NCBI RefSeq assembly: GCF_900215375.1
Contig: NZ_OBEF01000012.1
Location: 62,001-126,000, forward strand
DNA length: 64,000 nucleotides
Origin: Enterobacter sp. CC120223-11
GTDB lineage: Bacteria > Pseudomonadota > Gammaproteobacteria > Enterobacterales > Enterobacteriaceae
Direction: 5' to 3'
Shown in pieces: positions 20,366 through 29,050 of the stretch. The notes under the pieces are model-generated. The model saw only the letters and a program-made list of their open reading frames with translations. It did not search any database and was not told the DNA's origin. The position numbers and the translations under genes are program-made. How positions within the stretch are numbered: the stretch's first letter is position 1; every line of letters starts with the position of its first letter.

Positions 20366-21097
20366 ATGAAACCGGTCATACTGGTGATTGATGACGACGC
20401 GGCAATCTGCGAACTCCTGCGGGACGTGCTCGCCGAACACGTGTTTGATGTGGCAGTGTGCCATCTCGGGCAGTCTGGCGTAGAAACGGTGGCGCAGCGG
20501 CCTGATATCGCGCTGGTGCTGCTCGACATGATGCTACCCGACATTAACGGTTTACAGGTGCTGACGCAGATCCAGCGGCTGCGCCCGGAGCTGCCGGTGG
20601 TGATGCTGACCGGTATGGGCAGCGAGTCCGACGTGGTGGTGGGGCTGGAAATGGGCGCTGACGACTACATCGGTAAGCCGTTCAACCCGCGCATCGTGGT
20701 GGCTCGCCTGAAGGCAGTATTACGCCGCAGCGGCGCGCTGGCGGTTGAAGCGCGCAGCGGGCAGGGAAGCGGCATGAGTTTTAACGGCTGGCGGCTGGAC
20801 ACCGAACGCTGCGAGCTGTTCGCCCCCACTCAGCAGGCGGTGGCGCTGACGCAGGGTGAATACGGTCTGCTGCTGGCGCTGGCGCAAAACGCCCGGCGAG
20901 TGCTGAGCCGCGAGCAGCTGCTGGAGCTAACCCACAGCGAAAGCATCGAGGTGTTTGACCGCACCATCGACGTGCTGATCATGCGCCTGCGCCGCAAAAT
21001 CGAAACCAATCCACACCAGCCGACGCTGATTAAAACCCTGCGTGGGCTGGGATATGTGTTTGCTGCCGACGTGGTTCATGGCGATAAAGCTGCGTAG
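20366..21097 (+). CDS. OmpR-family response regulator of the accessory sugar locus
   Basis: 243 residues: receiver domain 1-120 with acidic pocket DDD 9-11, phospho-acceptor Asp54 (ALVLLDMMLP), Thr in MLTGMG and Lys in GKPFNP; then an OmpR/PhoB winged helix 140-235 (LTQGEYGLLLALAQN..., EVFDRTIDVLIMRLRRKIE, TLRGLGYVF). Start at 20366 because AGGGG lies 7 bp upstream; ATG 20360 is an alternative. TorR-like in pattern. There is no kinase next to it; the likely partner is the hybrid kinase at 29051, on the other side of the sugar operon that ends against this gene. It probably activates that operon. Not present between fdhF and als in E. coli K-12. Confidence 0.85.
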   Translation: MKPVILVIDDDAAICELLRDVLAEHVFDVAVCHLGQSGVETVAQRPDIALVLLDMMLPDINGLQVLTQIQRLRPELPVVMLTGMGSESDVVVGLEMGADDYIGKPFNPRIVVARLKAVLRRSGALAVEARSGQGSGMSFNGWRLDTERCELFAPTQQAVALTQGEYGLLLALAQNARRVLSREQLLELTHSESIEVFDRTIDVLIMRLRRKIETNPHQPTLIKTLRGLGYVFAADVVHGDKAA

Positions 21098-21099
21098 TT

Positions 21100-21245
21100 T
21101 TGCCGGATGGCGCTGACGCTTATCCGGCCTACAAAAACTGTAGGCCCGCGCCAGCGAAGCGCCGCCGGGCAATGCCTTGTCAGGTGGCGCTGCGCTTACC
21201 TGACCTACAAAAATCCGTAACCCAGGCAAATAGTCTGCCACCCGA
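21100..21245. repeat. BIME cluster of REP elements
   Basis: Three REP-type palindromes (around GCCGGATGGCGCTGACGC, GTAGGCCCGCGCCAGCG and CAGGTGGCGCTGCGC) fill the space between the response regulator and the convergent kinase gene. Probably protects or terminates both transcripts. Confidence 0.85.
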
Positions 21246-21249
21246 CAAT

Positions 21250-22257
21250 CTAAACTCCGTTCTCACGGATAAACAGCTGCAGCTCATCGAGGGACTTCGC
21301 GCCGTCAATCGCATTGGCGCACAGCAGGCTGGCGCGGGCACAGGCGTGGGCGAGCTGCACGCTCTCTTTTAATCCCCAGCCTTCGTGGCAGCCGTAGAGG
21401 AATCCGGCACAGAAGGCATCTCCGGCCCCGACGCTGCCGACAATCTCACGTTGCTCCAGCCGCCACGACGGCACCCATTGCCCTTTGTCCTCTGGCGTCT
21501 GGCACCACGCGCCTTCCGGGCAGTGAATGACCACCCGCTGCCGGACGCCCGCTTTTAACAACAGCGCGGCGGCAGCGGCGATATTGTCGACAAGCGGTTC
21601 GCCTTCTTCGGCCCGAATCACCAATTCGCTGAATTCGCCCGCCTCCAGTTCGTTAATCACTAAGTAATCAAGGTGCTGCAAAGCCGGGCGCACCAGCGGC
21701 TGATAGCGCGGGTCGCCTTTACGCGACACCAAATCCAGCGACGTTTCGTAGCCTTTGTCACGCATCTGCGCCAGCAGGCGAGCGGCGCGGGTGCCGTACT
21801 CTTTGTCCGCCAGATCGAGGCTGTCGAGCAGCAGCAGATAACCGAGATGGAAGATCTTCATCGATCCTTCCAGCCTGTCGAAGGCGGGCAGGTCCAGCAG
21901 GCGGTTCGCGCCAGGCGAGTGGAAAAACGTCCGCTGACCGCTGGGATCGGTCATTACCTGCGACATCGACGTTGGCGCAAAGCTGGTGCGCTGCACGTGC
22001 TGGCGGTTGACGTGATACTGGTCGAGCATTGCCATGATGTAGTCGCCGTCGCTGTCCTCGCCCACCAGCCCGACAGCCTGCAAGGGAAGATGGCTGCGCA
22101 TTTTGGCGAGCGTCAGCAGCACGTTCAGCGGTGCGCCGCCGGTGGAGCGTTCGCTGTGGGTGATCTCCGCGAGCCAGCCGCGCTCCGGCCACTGCACGAT
22201 TTTATGCACGTGATCGACCAGCATATTCCCGGCGGCAATAATGCCGACGCGCTCCAT
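21250..22257 (-). CDS. PfkB-family sugar kinase
   Basis: 335-residue ribokinase/PfkB enzyme: N-terminal GGAPLNVLLTLAKM substrate motif (40-53) and the catalytic GSVGAGDAFCAGFLYG (about 283-298) with the Asp base and anion hole. Last gene of the minus-strand operon, overlapping the aldolase gene by one base (TGATG). With a class II aldolase and an aldose-ketose isomerase beside it, a likely role is phosphorylation of the ketose from the isomerase (xylulose, or fructose) before aldol cleavage. Substrate is inferred from neighbours only. Confidence 0.85.
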   Translation of the reverse strand: MERVGIIAAGNMLVDHVHKIVQWPERGWLAEITHSERSTGGAPLNVLLTLAKMRSHLPLQAVGLVGEDSDGDYIMAMLDQYHVNRQHVQRTSFAPTSMSQVMTDPSGQRTFFHSPGANRLLDLPAFDRLEGSMKIFHLGYLLLLDSLDLADKEYGTRAARLLAQMRDKGYETSLDLVSRKGDPRYQPLVRPALQHLDYLVINELEAGEFSELVIRAEEGEPLVDNIAAAAALLLKAGVRQRVVIHCPEGAWCQTPEDKGQWVPSWRLEQREIVGSVGAGDAFCAGFLYGCHEGWGLKESVQLAHACARASLLCANAIDGAKSLDELQLFIRENGV

Positions 22258-23117
22258 CAGGCTTTCCCCGCGCTGCCGAAGATACGCATCTGTTCGGCGA
22301 CGGTATCGGTAATAGCGGTTTCGATGCCGAGCAGCAGTTCGGCAAATTCGTCATAAATCGGCTGACGGTTCGCCATGCGCTGCTCTACCGCGCCGAGCGC
22401 CGCCTGCGACATGCCGGTGTAGAAGTTGATTTTGTGAATGCCGAGCTCGATGGCGCGGCGGAAATCTGCATCGCTGATGCCGGAGCCTCCGTGCAGCACC
22501 AGCGGCAGGCCGGTTTGTTCGCGAATGGCATCGAGGCGCGTGAAGTCGAGTTTTGGCTCGCCTTTGTATTTGCCGTGGGCGTTGCCGATGGCGACGGCGA
22601 GGGCGTCAATGCCCGTTCTGTCGACGAATTCACGGGCCAGATTCGGATCGGTGAAGAACGCCTCGTCAGCGTGGCCGTACAGCGCGCCACCTTCATCGCC
22701 ACCGACTGCGCCGAGTTCCGCTTCCACCGACACGCCCACCGCGTGGCACATCTTCACCACTTCGCGGGTCTGGCGAATGTTTTCGTCATAGTCGAGCGTT
22801 GAGCCATCGAACATCACAGAGCTGAAGCCCAGACGCAGGGCGCGCACGACCGCCTCAAAATGCAGGCCGTGATCGAGGTTCAGCACCACTGGAATGTCAT
22901 GGCGCGCGGCCTCAAAGCGCACGGCTTCCACCAGCGACTCAAGCGACAGGTACTTAAAATGCACCTCGGCGATGTTGATGATAAATGGCGAACGCTCCTG
23001 CTCGGCGGCGGCAAACAGCGCACGCAGGAAGTGGGAATCGAGGACGTTGAACGCCCCCAGCGCGTAGCGATGCTCGCGGGCGTGGGCGAGGCCGTCGGCA
23101 AGGGAGATCAGAGGCAT
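22257..23117 (-). CDS. Class II (zinc) ketose-bisphosphate-type aldolase
   Basis: 286 residues, related to GatY/KbaY/FbaA. Zinc and active-site motifs are present: NLDHGLHFE (~75-83), EAELGAVGG (~130), GNAHGKYKG (~180) and VLHGGSGISD (~208). Cleaves a phosphorylated ketose into DHAP and an aldehyde. The start at 23117 has AAGGAG ahead of it (MPLISLADGL); a longer ATG at 23141 precedes that SD. One-base overlap with the kinase downstream. If the kinase makes xylulose 1-phosphate, products would be DHAP and glycolaldehyde. Confidence 0.85.
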   Translation of the reverse strand: MPLISLADGLAHAREHRYALGAFNVLDSHFLRALFAAAEQERSPFIINIAEVHFKYLSLESLVEAVRFEAARHDIPVVLNLDHGLHFEAVVRALRLGFSSVMFDGSTLDYDENIRQTREVVKMCHAVGVSVEAELGAVGGDEGGALYGHADEAFFTDPNLAREFVDRTGIDALAVAIGNAHGKYKGEPKLDFTRLDAIREQTGLPLVLHGGSGISDADFRRAIELGIHKINFYTGMSQAALGAVEQRMANRQPIYDEFAELLLGIETAITDTVAEQMRIFGSAGKA

Positions 23118-23244
23118 TATCTTCTCCTTCATACCCGTCATCTTTCAGGCTGCAGATGCGTTGGCGGTGTTCACAAACCCGAATCACTTGCTGAAGTAAG
23201 CTCATCGGGGTTTGCTCTCTTGCCGCCTTTCTGCAACCTGAAAT

Positions 23245-23940
23245 CTATAGGGTATGGTTGATGAAAAGGCGGTATTCGTTGCACAGCACCAGATGCGCTG
23301 GCTCGTCTTCTTCAATGCTGTTGTAGCGGTCAAGCGGGTAGAGGAAGTGGTTGTCGTGGTCGTCGTCGTTGACCGTCGACACTTCGCCCACCAGCACGTC
23401 ACCAAAGCCACGCTCGCCCCAGAAGCTGTGATAAAGCCCCGGCGGCAGGCAGATGCTCTCGCCCGGTGACAGCCGAAGCTGGCTGCCTGCGGCATGGGTT
23501 TGCCGACAGCCGTCAATCGTGACGGTGACGTCGGTGTTTTCGGTTTGTTCATGCGCGTCGGCGTTCCACAGCTCGATAATCAGATTACCGCCGCCGCGGT
23601 TGATAATGTCTTCCCGCTTGCGCCAGTGGAAATGCATCGGCGTCACCTGTCCGTCGCGCACGTGCATGATTTTCTCCGCATAGCTCTTTTCATAGGGCAT
23701 GGCGTTGGGCGAGCCGTTGCGCAGGGTGAAGAGGGTCAGCCCCTGCGCCAGAAAATTGCTGCCGCCAAAGGCGGTCACGTCCCAGCCGAGCTTCAGGGCA
23801 AACACTTCATGCCAGGTGTCAGGATCGAGCTGCTGCCACTTCGTCGGCGGGAAGCTGGCAAACGGCGGCAGGTGCACGTCGTGCATCGAGAAAAATTGCC
23901 GCGTCTGACCGAGCATGTTGTTGATGTCGGAGCGTTTCAT
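23245..23940 (-). CDS. D-lyxose isomerase (D-lyxose ketol-isomerase), cupin fold
   Basis: 231 residues matching the D-lyxose isomerase family (the type characterised from E. coli O157:H7 and Providencia). Metal ligands are visible: HFHWRKREDI (His-X-His then Glu in LIIELW region) and His in PPGLYHSFWGERG. The reaction is D-lyxose to D-xylulose, and more slowly D-mannose to D-fructose, with Mn2+. Third from the end of the accessory operon; 127 bp separate it from the aldolase and a 366-bp repeat region separates it from the sugar-binding protein gene upstream. Confidence 0.88.
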   Translation of the reverse strand: MKRSDINNMLGQTRQFFSMHDVHLPPFASFPPTKWQQLDPDTWHEVFALKLGWDVTAFGGSNFLAQGLTLFTLRNGSPNAMPYEKSYAEKIMHVRDGQVTPMHFHWRKREDIINRGGGNLIIELWNADAHEQTENTDVTVTIDGCRQTHAAGSQLRLSPGESICLPPGLYHSFWGERGFGDVLVGEVSTVNDDDHDNHFLYPLDRYNSIEEDEPAHLVLCNEYRLFINHTL

Positions 23941-23966
23941 GGAATCTCCTTGAAGTCGGTGGAAGG

Positions 23967-24296
23967 CCCTCTCCCCGGCCCTCTCCCGGAAGGGAGAGGG
24001 AGAAAATCAGGTTCAAAAACCGCAGCGGCCAGTTCCCTCGTCCTGAGAGAGGGAGAAAATCAGGTTCAAAAATCGCAGCGGCCAGTTCTCTCGCCCTGTG
24101 AGAGGGAGAAAATCAGGTTCAAAAATCGCAGCGGCCAGTTCTCTCGCCCTGTGAGAGGGAGAAAACCAGGAGCAAAAACCGCAGTGGCCAGTTCCTTCGC
24201 CCTATTGAGAAGGAGAAAACCAGACCCGGTGCAGTCATCGGAAAGCCGCACAGAACCAGTTCCCTCTCCCTCCGGGAGAGGGTTAGGGAGAGGGCG
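23967..24296. repeat. 53-bp tandem repeat array bounded by palindromic elements
   Basis: A 53-bp unit is repeated four to five times: the word CAGG(T/A)(T/G)C recurs at 24008, 24061, 24114 and 24167, then a decayed copy at 24221 (spacing 53, 53, 53, 54). Each unit holds GAGAGGGAGAAAA, AAAAA(T/C)CGCAG(C/T)GGCCAGTTC and a small CTCTC/GAGAG stem. The two ends are full palindromic elements of the CCCTCTCCC family (23967-24001 and 24262-24296). Inner copies are nearly identical, outer ones diverged. It lies within the operon, between the isomerase and the sugar-binding protein genes. No gene in this 366-bp stretch. Confidence 0.93.
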
Positions 24297-24306
24297 AGTG
24301 CAATCC

Positions 24307-25248
24307 TTACTTAACCGTCCAGCCCTTATAAGTTCCGACGTTTTTCTTGTCGATCATCGTCACCGGGATCAGCACCGGCTCTTTCGGCGCGGGCTTGCCC
24401 TGTAAAATGTCATAGCCGATTTCCACCGCTTTGGCCGCCATTACCTGTGGATCCTGCGCAGGGGTCGCCACAAACAGCGAGTTCTCACGCTTCAGGGCTT
24501 CTTCACCGTCAGGGCTGCCGTCGACGCCAACGATAAAGAACTCTTTACGCTGCGCCTGCTTCGCCGCCAGATCGGCCCCGATCGCCGTCGGATCGTTAAT
24601 CGCGAACACGCCGTCGATCTTCGGATTCGCCGCCAGCAGCGAGGTCATCACCTCCAGCCCGCCTTCGCGGCTGCCTTTGGCGTTCTGGTTGTCAGAGAGC
24701 ACCTTGATATCCGGGTGTTTTTTGAATTCGGTCTGACAGCCTTCCACACGGTTTTGCACAGCAGAGACCGGCGGTCCGTTGATGATCACCACGTTGCCTT
24801 TACCTTTCAGGCGGTCGGTGATGTATTTACAGGCCATTTCGCCCGCCTGGGTGTTGTTGGAGGTGATGGTCGCATCGGCCCCTTCGGCCGCCACGTCAAC
24901 CGCCACTACCACGATGCCTGCCTCTTTCGCCCGCTTCACCGCCGGGCCAATGCCTTTCGAATCGGCGGCATTGAGGATGATCATGTCGACCTTCGCGGCG
25001 ATAAAGTTATCGATCTGCGCCACCTGCTGGCCGAGATCGTACCCGCTGGAGACCAGCGTCACCTTCACGTTGTCGCCCGCAAGCTTACGGGCTTCCAGCT
25101 CAGCCCCTTTGGTGATTTGCACGAAGAACGGGTTGGCGAGATCGCCGACCGTCACGCCGATGGATTTCAGCTCTTTGGCCTGCACAAATGGCGCGGCGGC
25201 GAGCAGGGTGCCTGCACAGAGTGCGAGGACGAGTGGCTTTAAACGCAT
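24307..25248 (-). CDS. Periplasmic sugar-binding protein, ribose/allose family
   Basis: 313 residues with a signal peptide (cleavage after AAAPFVQA, about residue 24) and a type I periplasmic binding fold (Peripla_BP_4): ...IGVTVGDLANPFFVQITKG, VDMIILNAADSKGIGPAVKRAKEAGI split over 88-113, GVFAINDPTAIGA. Delivers a sugar to the permease and ATPase encoded upstream. The ligand is probably the pentose or hexose handled by the isomerase (D-lyxose is the first guess). It could also present the sugar to the periplasmic part of the histidine kinase at 29051, as ribose-type binding proteins do in other systems; that is inference. Confidence 0.85.
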   Translation of the reverse strand: MRLKPLVLALCAGTLLAAAPFVQAKELKSIGVTVGDLANPFFVQITKGAELEARKLAGDNVKVTLVSSGYDLGQQVAQIDNFIAAKVDMIILNAADSKGIGPAVKRAKEAGIVVVAVDVAAEGADATITSNNTQAGEMACKYITDRLKGKGNVVIINGPPVSAVQNRVEGCQTEFKKHPDIKVLSDNQNAKGSREGGLEVMTSLLAANPKIDGVFAINDPTAIGADLAAKQAQRKEFFIVGVDGSPDGEEALKRENSLFVATPAQDPQVMAAKAVEIGYDILQGKPAPKEPVLIPVTMIDKKNVGTYKGWTVK

Positions 25249-25278
25249 GTTGTGATCCTCTGTCGTAGGGTGTTGTTG

Positions 25279-26271
25279 TTATGCACTTTGATGGTGTCGG
25301 GTACGGTATTTGTCGATCAGTACCGCAATGATGATCACCGCCCCTTTGATCACCAGTTGCCAGAAGTAGGAGACGCCCATCAGTGTCATGCCGTTGTTGA
25401 GGGTGGCGATAATCAGCGCCCCGACCAGGGTGCCGGTGATGGTGCCAATGCCGCCGACGAAGCTGGTACCGCCGAGTATGACCGCCGCGATGGCGTCCAG
25501 CTCGTAGCCCATGCCGAGGTTGCCGTTGGCGCTGTAAAGCCGCGAGGCGCTCATCACGCCGCCAAGCCCGGAGAGCAGGCCGCTCATGCCGTACACGAAC
25601 AGCAGCACCAGCCACACCTTGATGCCGGTCAGGCGCGCCGCCTGCATGTTGCCGCCCACCGCGTAAATATGAACGCCAAGCGTGGTGCGGCGCAGAATGA
25701 ACCAGCACACCGCAATGACCGCCAGCGCGATCACCACCAGCCACGGAATCGGCCCGAGGTAGTTGTTACCTATCCACTCAAAGCTGATGTTGGAGTTGAT
25801 CACCGTGGTGCCGTCCGCCAGCAGGTATGCCGCACCGCGCAGCGCCGTGTAGGTGCCGAGGGTGACGATAAACGGCGGTAGCCCCGCGAAAGCCACCAGT
25901 GCGCCGTTGAACAGCCCGAGCAGCAGGCCGAGCATCAGCGCGGCGGGAATGGACAGCATGGAGAATTCCGGGATCAGCGACACCACCATCGCTGCCACCG
26001 CCGTGGTGCCGAGAATCGAGCCTACGGAGAGGTCGATCCCGCCGGTCAGGATGATGAAGGTCATCCCTGCTGCCAGCACGATGTTGATCGACGCCTGGCG
26101 GGTGATGTTCAGCAGGTTGCTTTCAGTGAAGAAGTTTGGCGCAACGAAGCCAAAGACCGCCACTATCAGGATCAGGATCGGTAAGATCCCGACCGTTTGC
26201 ATCAGATCGCCCATCAGCATTTTACGGGCTGAGGCCTTTGCCACCTGCTGTGGCGCGTTTTGCGTGGTCAT
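25279..26271 (-). CDS. Sugar ABC transporter permease (RbsC family)
   Basis: 330 residues, RbsC/AlsC-type with about ten membrane segments and the landmarks [19 protein letters not shown] (~79-97), [18 protein letters not shown], and [21 protein letters not shown] (~265). Its start overlaps the ATPase stop by 4 bp, and the binding-protein gene follows 30 bp later, so all three are one transporter unit in the order ATPase-permease-binding protein. Confidence 0.92.
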   Translation of the reverse strand: MTTQNAPQQVAKASARKMLMGDLMQTVGILPILILIVAVFGFVAPNFFTESNLLNITRQASINIVLAAGMTFIILTGGIDLSVGSILGTTAVAAMVVSLIPEFSMLSIPAALMLGLLLGLFNGALVAFAGLPPFIVTLGTYTALRGAAYLLADGTTVINSNISFEWIGNNYLGPIPWLVVIALAVIAVCWFILRRTTLGVHIYAVGGNMQAARLTGIKVWLVLLFVYGMSGLLSGLGGVMSASRLYSANGNLGMGYELDAIAAVILGGTSFVGGIGTITGTLVGALIIATLNNGMTLMGVSYFWQLVIKGAVIIIAVLIDKYRTRHHQSA

Positions 26272-27788
26272 GGTTGCACCGCCTGGTGATGGGATTCGTT
26301 CACGCCGGTTGCCAGCGTCATAATATTTTCCTGGGTGATGTCGTGGTTCAGCAGCTCTCCGGCAATGCTGCCTTCGCGCATGACGTACACGCGGTCGCTC
26401 ATGCCAACGATTTCCGGCAGCTCGCTGGAGATCATCAGGATGGCCACGCCCTGACGCGCCATCTGGTTCATGATGCGGTAAATCTCGCTTTTCGCGCCGA
26501 CGTCCACGCCGCGCGTGGGTTCATCAAGGATCAGAATGCGCGGGCCAATCGCCACCCAGCGGGAGATCAGCAGCTTCTGCTGGTTACCGCCGGACAGACC
26601 GCCCGCCCGCACCTGAGAATGTGGTACGCGGATATTCAGCAGCTTGATGGCGTCGTCGGAGATGGTCTGCGCCTTTTTGCGGTCGAGCATGCCGTAGTGC
26701 GCATCGCGCTCGAGCGTCGCCATAGTGATGTTTTCCTGCGCCGCCAGTTCGAGAAACAGCCCTTGCTCTTTGCGGTTTTCAGTGAGGAAGCCGATGCCTA
26801 AATCAATGGCCTCGCGCGGGGAGTGAATGAGTACGGGTTCGCCGTCCACTTCAATCACGCCGCCGGTGGCCTTGCGTACGCCGAATATCAACTGCGCCAG
26901 CTCGGAGCGGCCCGCGCCGACTAAACCTGCCAGACCGACGATTTCCCCCGAACGCACCAGCAGGCTGCATGGCTGGACTTTGCCGCCGTCCGTCAGATGA
27001 TGGACGTTGAGGCGCGCCTGGCCGTGGGGAATGTCGCGTTCCTTGTTGAACAGATCGCTCAGCGGGCGGCCCACCATCATGCGCACCAGTTCGGAGGCGT
27101 TGAGCTTGTCGCGCATCAGGCTGCCGACGTACTGCCCGTCGCGCAGCACGCTGACGCGGTCGGACAGCTCATACACCTCCGCCATGCGGTGGCTGATGTA
27201 GATGATGGCCATCCCTTCGTCGCGCAGGCGCAGAATGAGTTCGAACAGGCGGTGGGTTTCACGGGAGGAGAGGGCGGCGGTGGGTTCGTCCATCACCAGA
27301 ATGCGGCTGTTGCGGTGCAGCGCGCGGGCAATTTCCACCTGCTGCTGTTCGGCGATGGTCAGCTTCATCACCAGATCGGTGGCTTTGAACTGCGCGCCGA
27401 GGCGGTTAATGACCTCCTGGGCTTGGGCGACCATGGTTTTGCGCTGCACCAGACCGCCGCGAGAGAGCTCGCTGCCGAGGAAAATGTTTTCGGCGACGGT
27501 CAGATTCGGGGCCAGCTGCATCTCCTGATAAATCAGAGTGATGCCTGCCGCCAGCGCGTCTTTTGGGCCTTTGATGGCGTGCGGCTTGCCGTCAATCAGG
27601 ATCTCACCGCTGGTGGCGGTATACGCCCCGGCAAGAATTTTCATCAGCGTGCTTTTGCCCGCGCCGTTCTCCCCCATCAGGGCGTGGATTTCGCCGGGGA
27701 ACACCGTTAAGTCCACCCCCTTCAGCGCATAAAATTTGCCGAACGCTTTGGCAATATTGCGCATCTCAAGTACCGGCGTCTGATTCAT
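26268..27788 (-). CDS. Sugar ABC transporter ATPase with two ABC domains (RbsA/AlsA family)
   Basis: 506 residues with two tandem ABC domains. The first has Walker [15 protein letters not shown] (39-52), Walker [14 protein letters not shown]; the second has a degenerate Walker [14 protein letters not shown] and signature [14 protein letters not shown] with [15 protein letters not shown], as usual for RbsA-type proteins. First gene of the minus-strand accessory operon. Upstream (27789 on) lie palindromic repeats and the remnant of the divergent kinase gene; the operon promoter must be there but could not be assigned. Confidence 0.93.
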   Translation of the reverse strand: MNQTPVLEMRNIAKAFGKFYALKGVDLTVFPGEIHALMGENGAGKSTLMKILAGAYTATSGEILIDGKPHAIKGPKDALAAGITLIYQEMQLAPNLTVAENIFLGSELSRGGLVQRKTMVAQAQEVINRLGAQFKATDLVMKLTIAEQQQVEIARALHRNSRILVMDEPTAALSSRETHRLFELILRLRDEGMAIIYISHRMAEVYELSDRVSVLRDGQYVGSLMRDKLNASELVRMMVGRPLSDLFNKERDIPHGQARLNVHHLTDGGKVQPCSLLVRSGEIVGLAGLVGAGRSELAQLIFGVRKATGGVIEVDGEPVLIHSPREAIDLGIGFLTENRKEQGLFLELAAQENITMATLERDAHYGMLDRKKAQTISDDAIKLLNIRVPHSQVRAGGLSGGNQQKLLISRWVAIGPRILILDEPTRGVDVGAKSEIYRIMNQMARQGVAILMISSELPEIVGMSDRVYVMREGSIAGELLNHDITQENIMTLATGVNESHHQAVQP

Positions 27789-27906
27789 GGCGCAACTCCT
27801 GAGGGATGGTCGATATCAGCAGTCCATCACAGGAAAGTAAATGCAAAATGTCAGAGGCCGTTCATATTTGTCATAGTGCGTGAAATTTGAACTTGATCGT
27901 GAGTTT

Positions 27907-27999
27907 CCCCTCTCCCCGGCCCTCTCCCAAAGGGAGAGGGTGAAAACAAGATCGCGCTGAACGGTTCCCTCTCCCCCCGGGAGAGGGTTAGGGAGAGGG
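27907..27999. repeat. Two palindromic CCCTCTCCC/GGGAGAGGG elements
   Basis: Copies at 27907-27940 and 27967-27999 upstream of the ABC transporter operon. The second copy leads directly into the duplicated 5' end of the histidine-kinase gene; a partial copy (29003-29023) has the same position before the intact kinase gene. Confidence 0.85.
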
Positions 28000-28017
28000 C
28001 AACCACTATTTGAACCA

Positions 28018-28112
28018 ACGGAGACACCATGCCACTACGCCGACCCTCATTTTCGCCAGCGCTCGCGGCCACCTGCTGTTTTTCAGCCATCGACCAAAGC
28101 CTTATCTTGTAA
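28018..28112 (+). pseudogene. Decayed duplicate of the 5' end of the hybrid kinase gene
   Basis: Bases 28020-28087 repeat the leader and first ~58 bases of the kinase gene at 29041-29109: GGAGACACC, the ATG and the next fourteen bases (ATGCCACTACGCCGACC) are identical, later bases differ at several places and one T is lost, so the frame shifts and ends at TAA 28110-28112 after 27 codons (MPLRRPSF is shared). Similarity stops at about 28087 and AT-rich DNA begins. It looks like a relic left by an insertion or by a tandem duplication with later loss. Confidence 0.85.
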
Positions 28113-28435
28113 CGTTGAGCCTTTATAAGCGACGTCTTGTTGTTTGTTAAGTCATTGCAGGGATTGACCTGGAGTGATTTTTTGTTTTTTATTGCAAGTC
28201 TAAATAAAACAATTAGTTAGATAATTAAAAAAACATCAACATTTGCCAATTATTAGTTTTCAAGAAAAGAGGTCATTTTTTTATGTCGATAAAACACCTC
28301 TGTAGTTTTATTCTCTTCATTTCTTATTTAAACAGAGGGGGATTAATTATCTGATAACAAAATTGTAATAAACATAAAGCTGGAAAGCAGCACCCTATAC
28401 AAAGCTAAATTCACCGTTACCCACCAGAGGTTTTT
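28113..28435. other. AT-rich non-coding stretch ahead of the LptA-like gene
   Basis: No credible gene. Base composition changes abruptly to AT-rich with long A and T runs (28190-28400), unlike the GC-rich operon to the left. It presumably carries the promoter of the small exported protein that follows; no confident -35/-10 pair was chosen. Such DNA is typical for H-NS-bound transferred segments. Confidence 0.6.
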
Positions 28436-28765
28436 ATGAAAAATCTACTCACTTTGTCAGTTGTCTCTGCCGCTCTTTTTTTCGCCGTTCCTGCGTATTC
28501 CATGGAGGTTTCCGCTGATGCGACTCAGACCCTTCAGGAATACAATGGAAATGCCCGAATCGTGTTTAAGCCGGGTGAAAAATTCGAAATTTCCGCGGAT
28601 AAAACATCAAAAAATAACGGCGCTACCGTTTTCTCCGGCAATGTAGTCGTAACGTATGAAGGGACTACACTGGAAACGGACTCTATGACTTTGAGAAAAC
28701 AAGCAGATGGAGCCGTTCTTCTTGAAGCGAAAAAATTCCTGATGAAGCATGCGGGTGTAAAATAA
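28436..28765 (+). CDS. Small exported protein resembling the LptA/OstA domain
   Basis: 109 residues: signal peptide MKNLLTLSVVSAALFFAVPAYS, then about 87 residues with an OstA/LptA-like pattern, FEISADKTSKNNGATVFSGN followed by VVVTYEGTTLETDSMTLRK ("ADK...FSGNVVVTYEGTTLETDSM" parallels the ADxAxY...GNVxxxxGxxxLxADxL signature). LptA family members bridge lipopolysaccharide across the periplasm; this one is half as long and stands alone, so it is unlikely to be the main LptA. AGAGG precedes the start. It lies in the AT-rich insert between the kinase remnant and the real kinase gene. True function unknown. Confidence 0.65.
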   Translation: MKNLLTLSVVSAALFFAVPAYSMEVSADATQTLQEYNGNARIVFKPGEKFEISADKTSKNNGATVFSGNVVVTYEGTTLETDSMTLRKQADGAVLLEAKKFLMKHAGVK

Positions 28766-29050
28766 AACTCTCACCACAGCTATGGACAAATACCGCCTGT
28801 TGTCCAGAAACCATCCACAATCAAAGGTATTGAAGTGATGCGTGTGCCGGGTAAAGGCCATTCTTCACCTTTTTATTAGGGTGCTCCCCTGAACGGATGC
28901 GTCTGGTGAGCAGTGTTTTTGAAATGTAAGGCCTTTCAATAAGATAAAAGCTGCCTTATCGTGAACTTTGTAACCGTGCCCGAAGGACTGCTCTGAACCG
29001 TTCCTCCTCCCTACGGGAGAGGGTAATCACCGCAAACCACAGGAGACACC

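Noticed and set aside
23967-24296. Repeat array resembling a CRISPR
   Set aside because: The 53-bp unit repeats in full with no unique spacers, has no cas genes nearby, and grades into palindromic elements; it is a minisatellite.
23494-24405. 303-codon plus-strand open frame crossing the lyxose isomerase gene and the tandem repeats
   Set aside because: Shadow of the isomerase on the opposite strand, continued by repeats that happen to lack stops; contains low-complexity repeated peptides only.
28776-28860. Insertion sequence or transposase around the LptA-like gene
   Set aside because: No transposase frame and no terminal inverted repeats were found; only the duplicated kinase start supports a past insertion.
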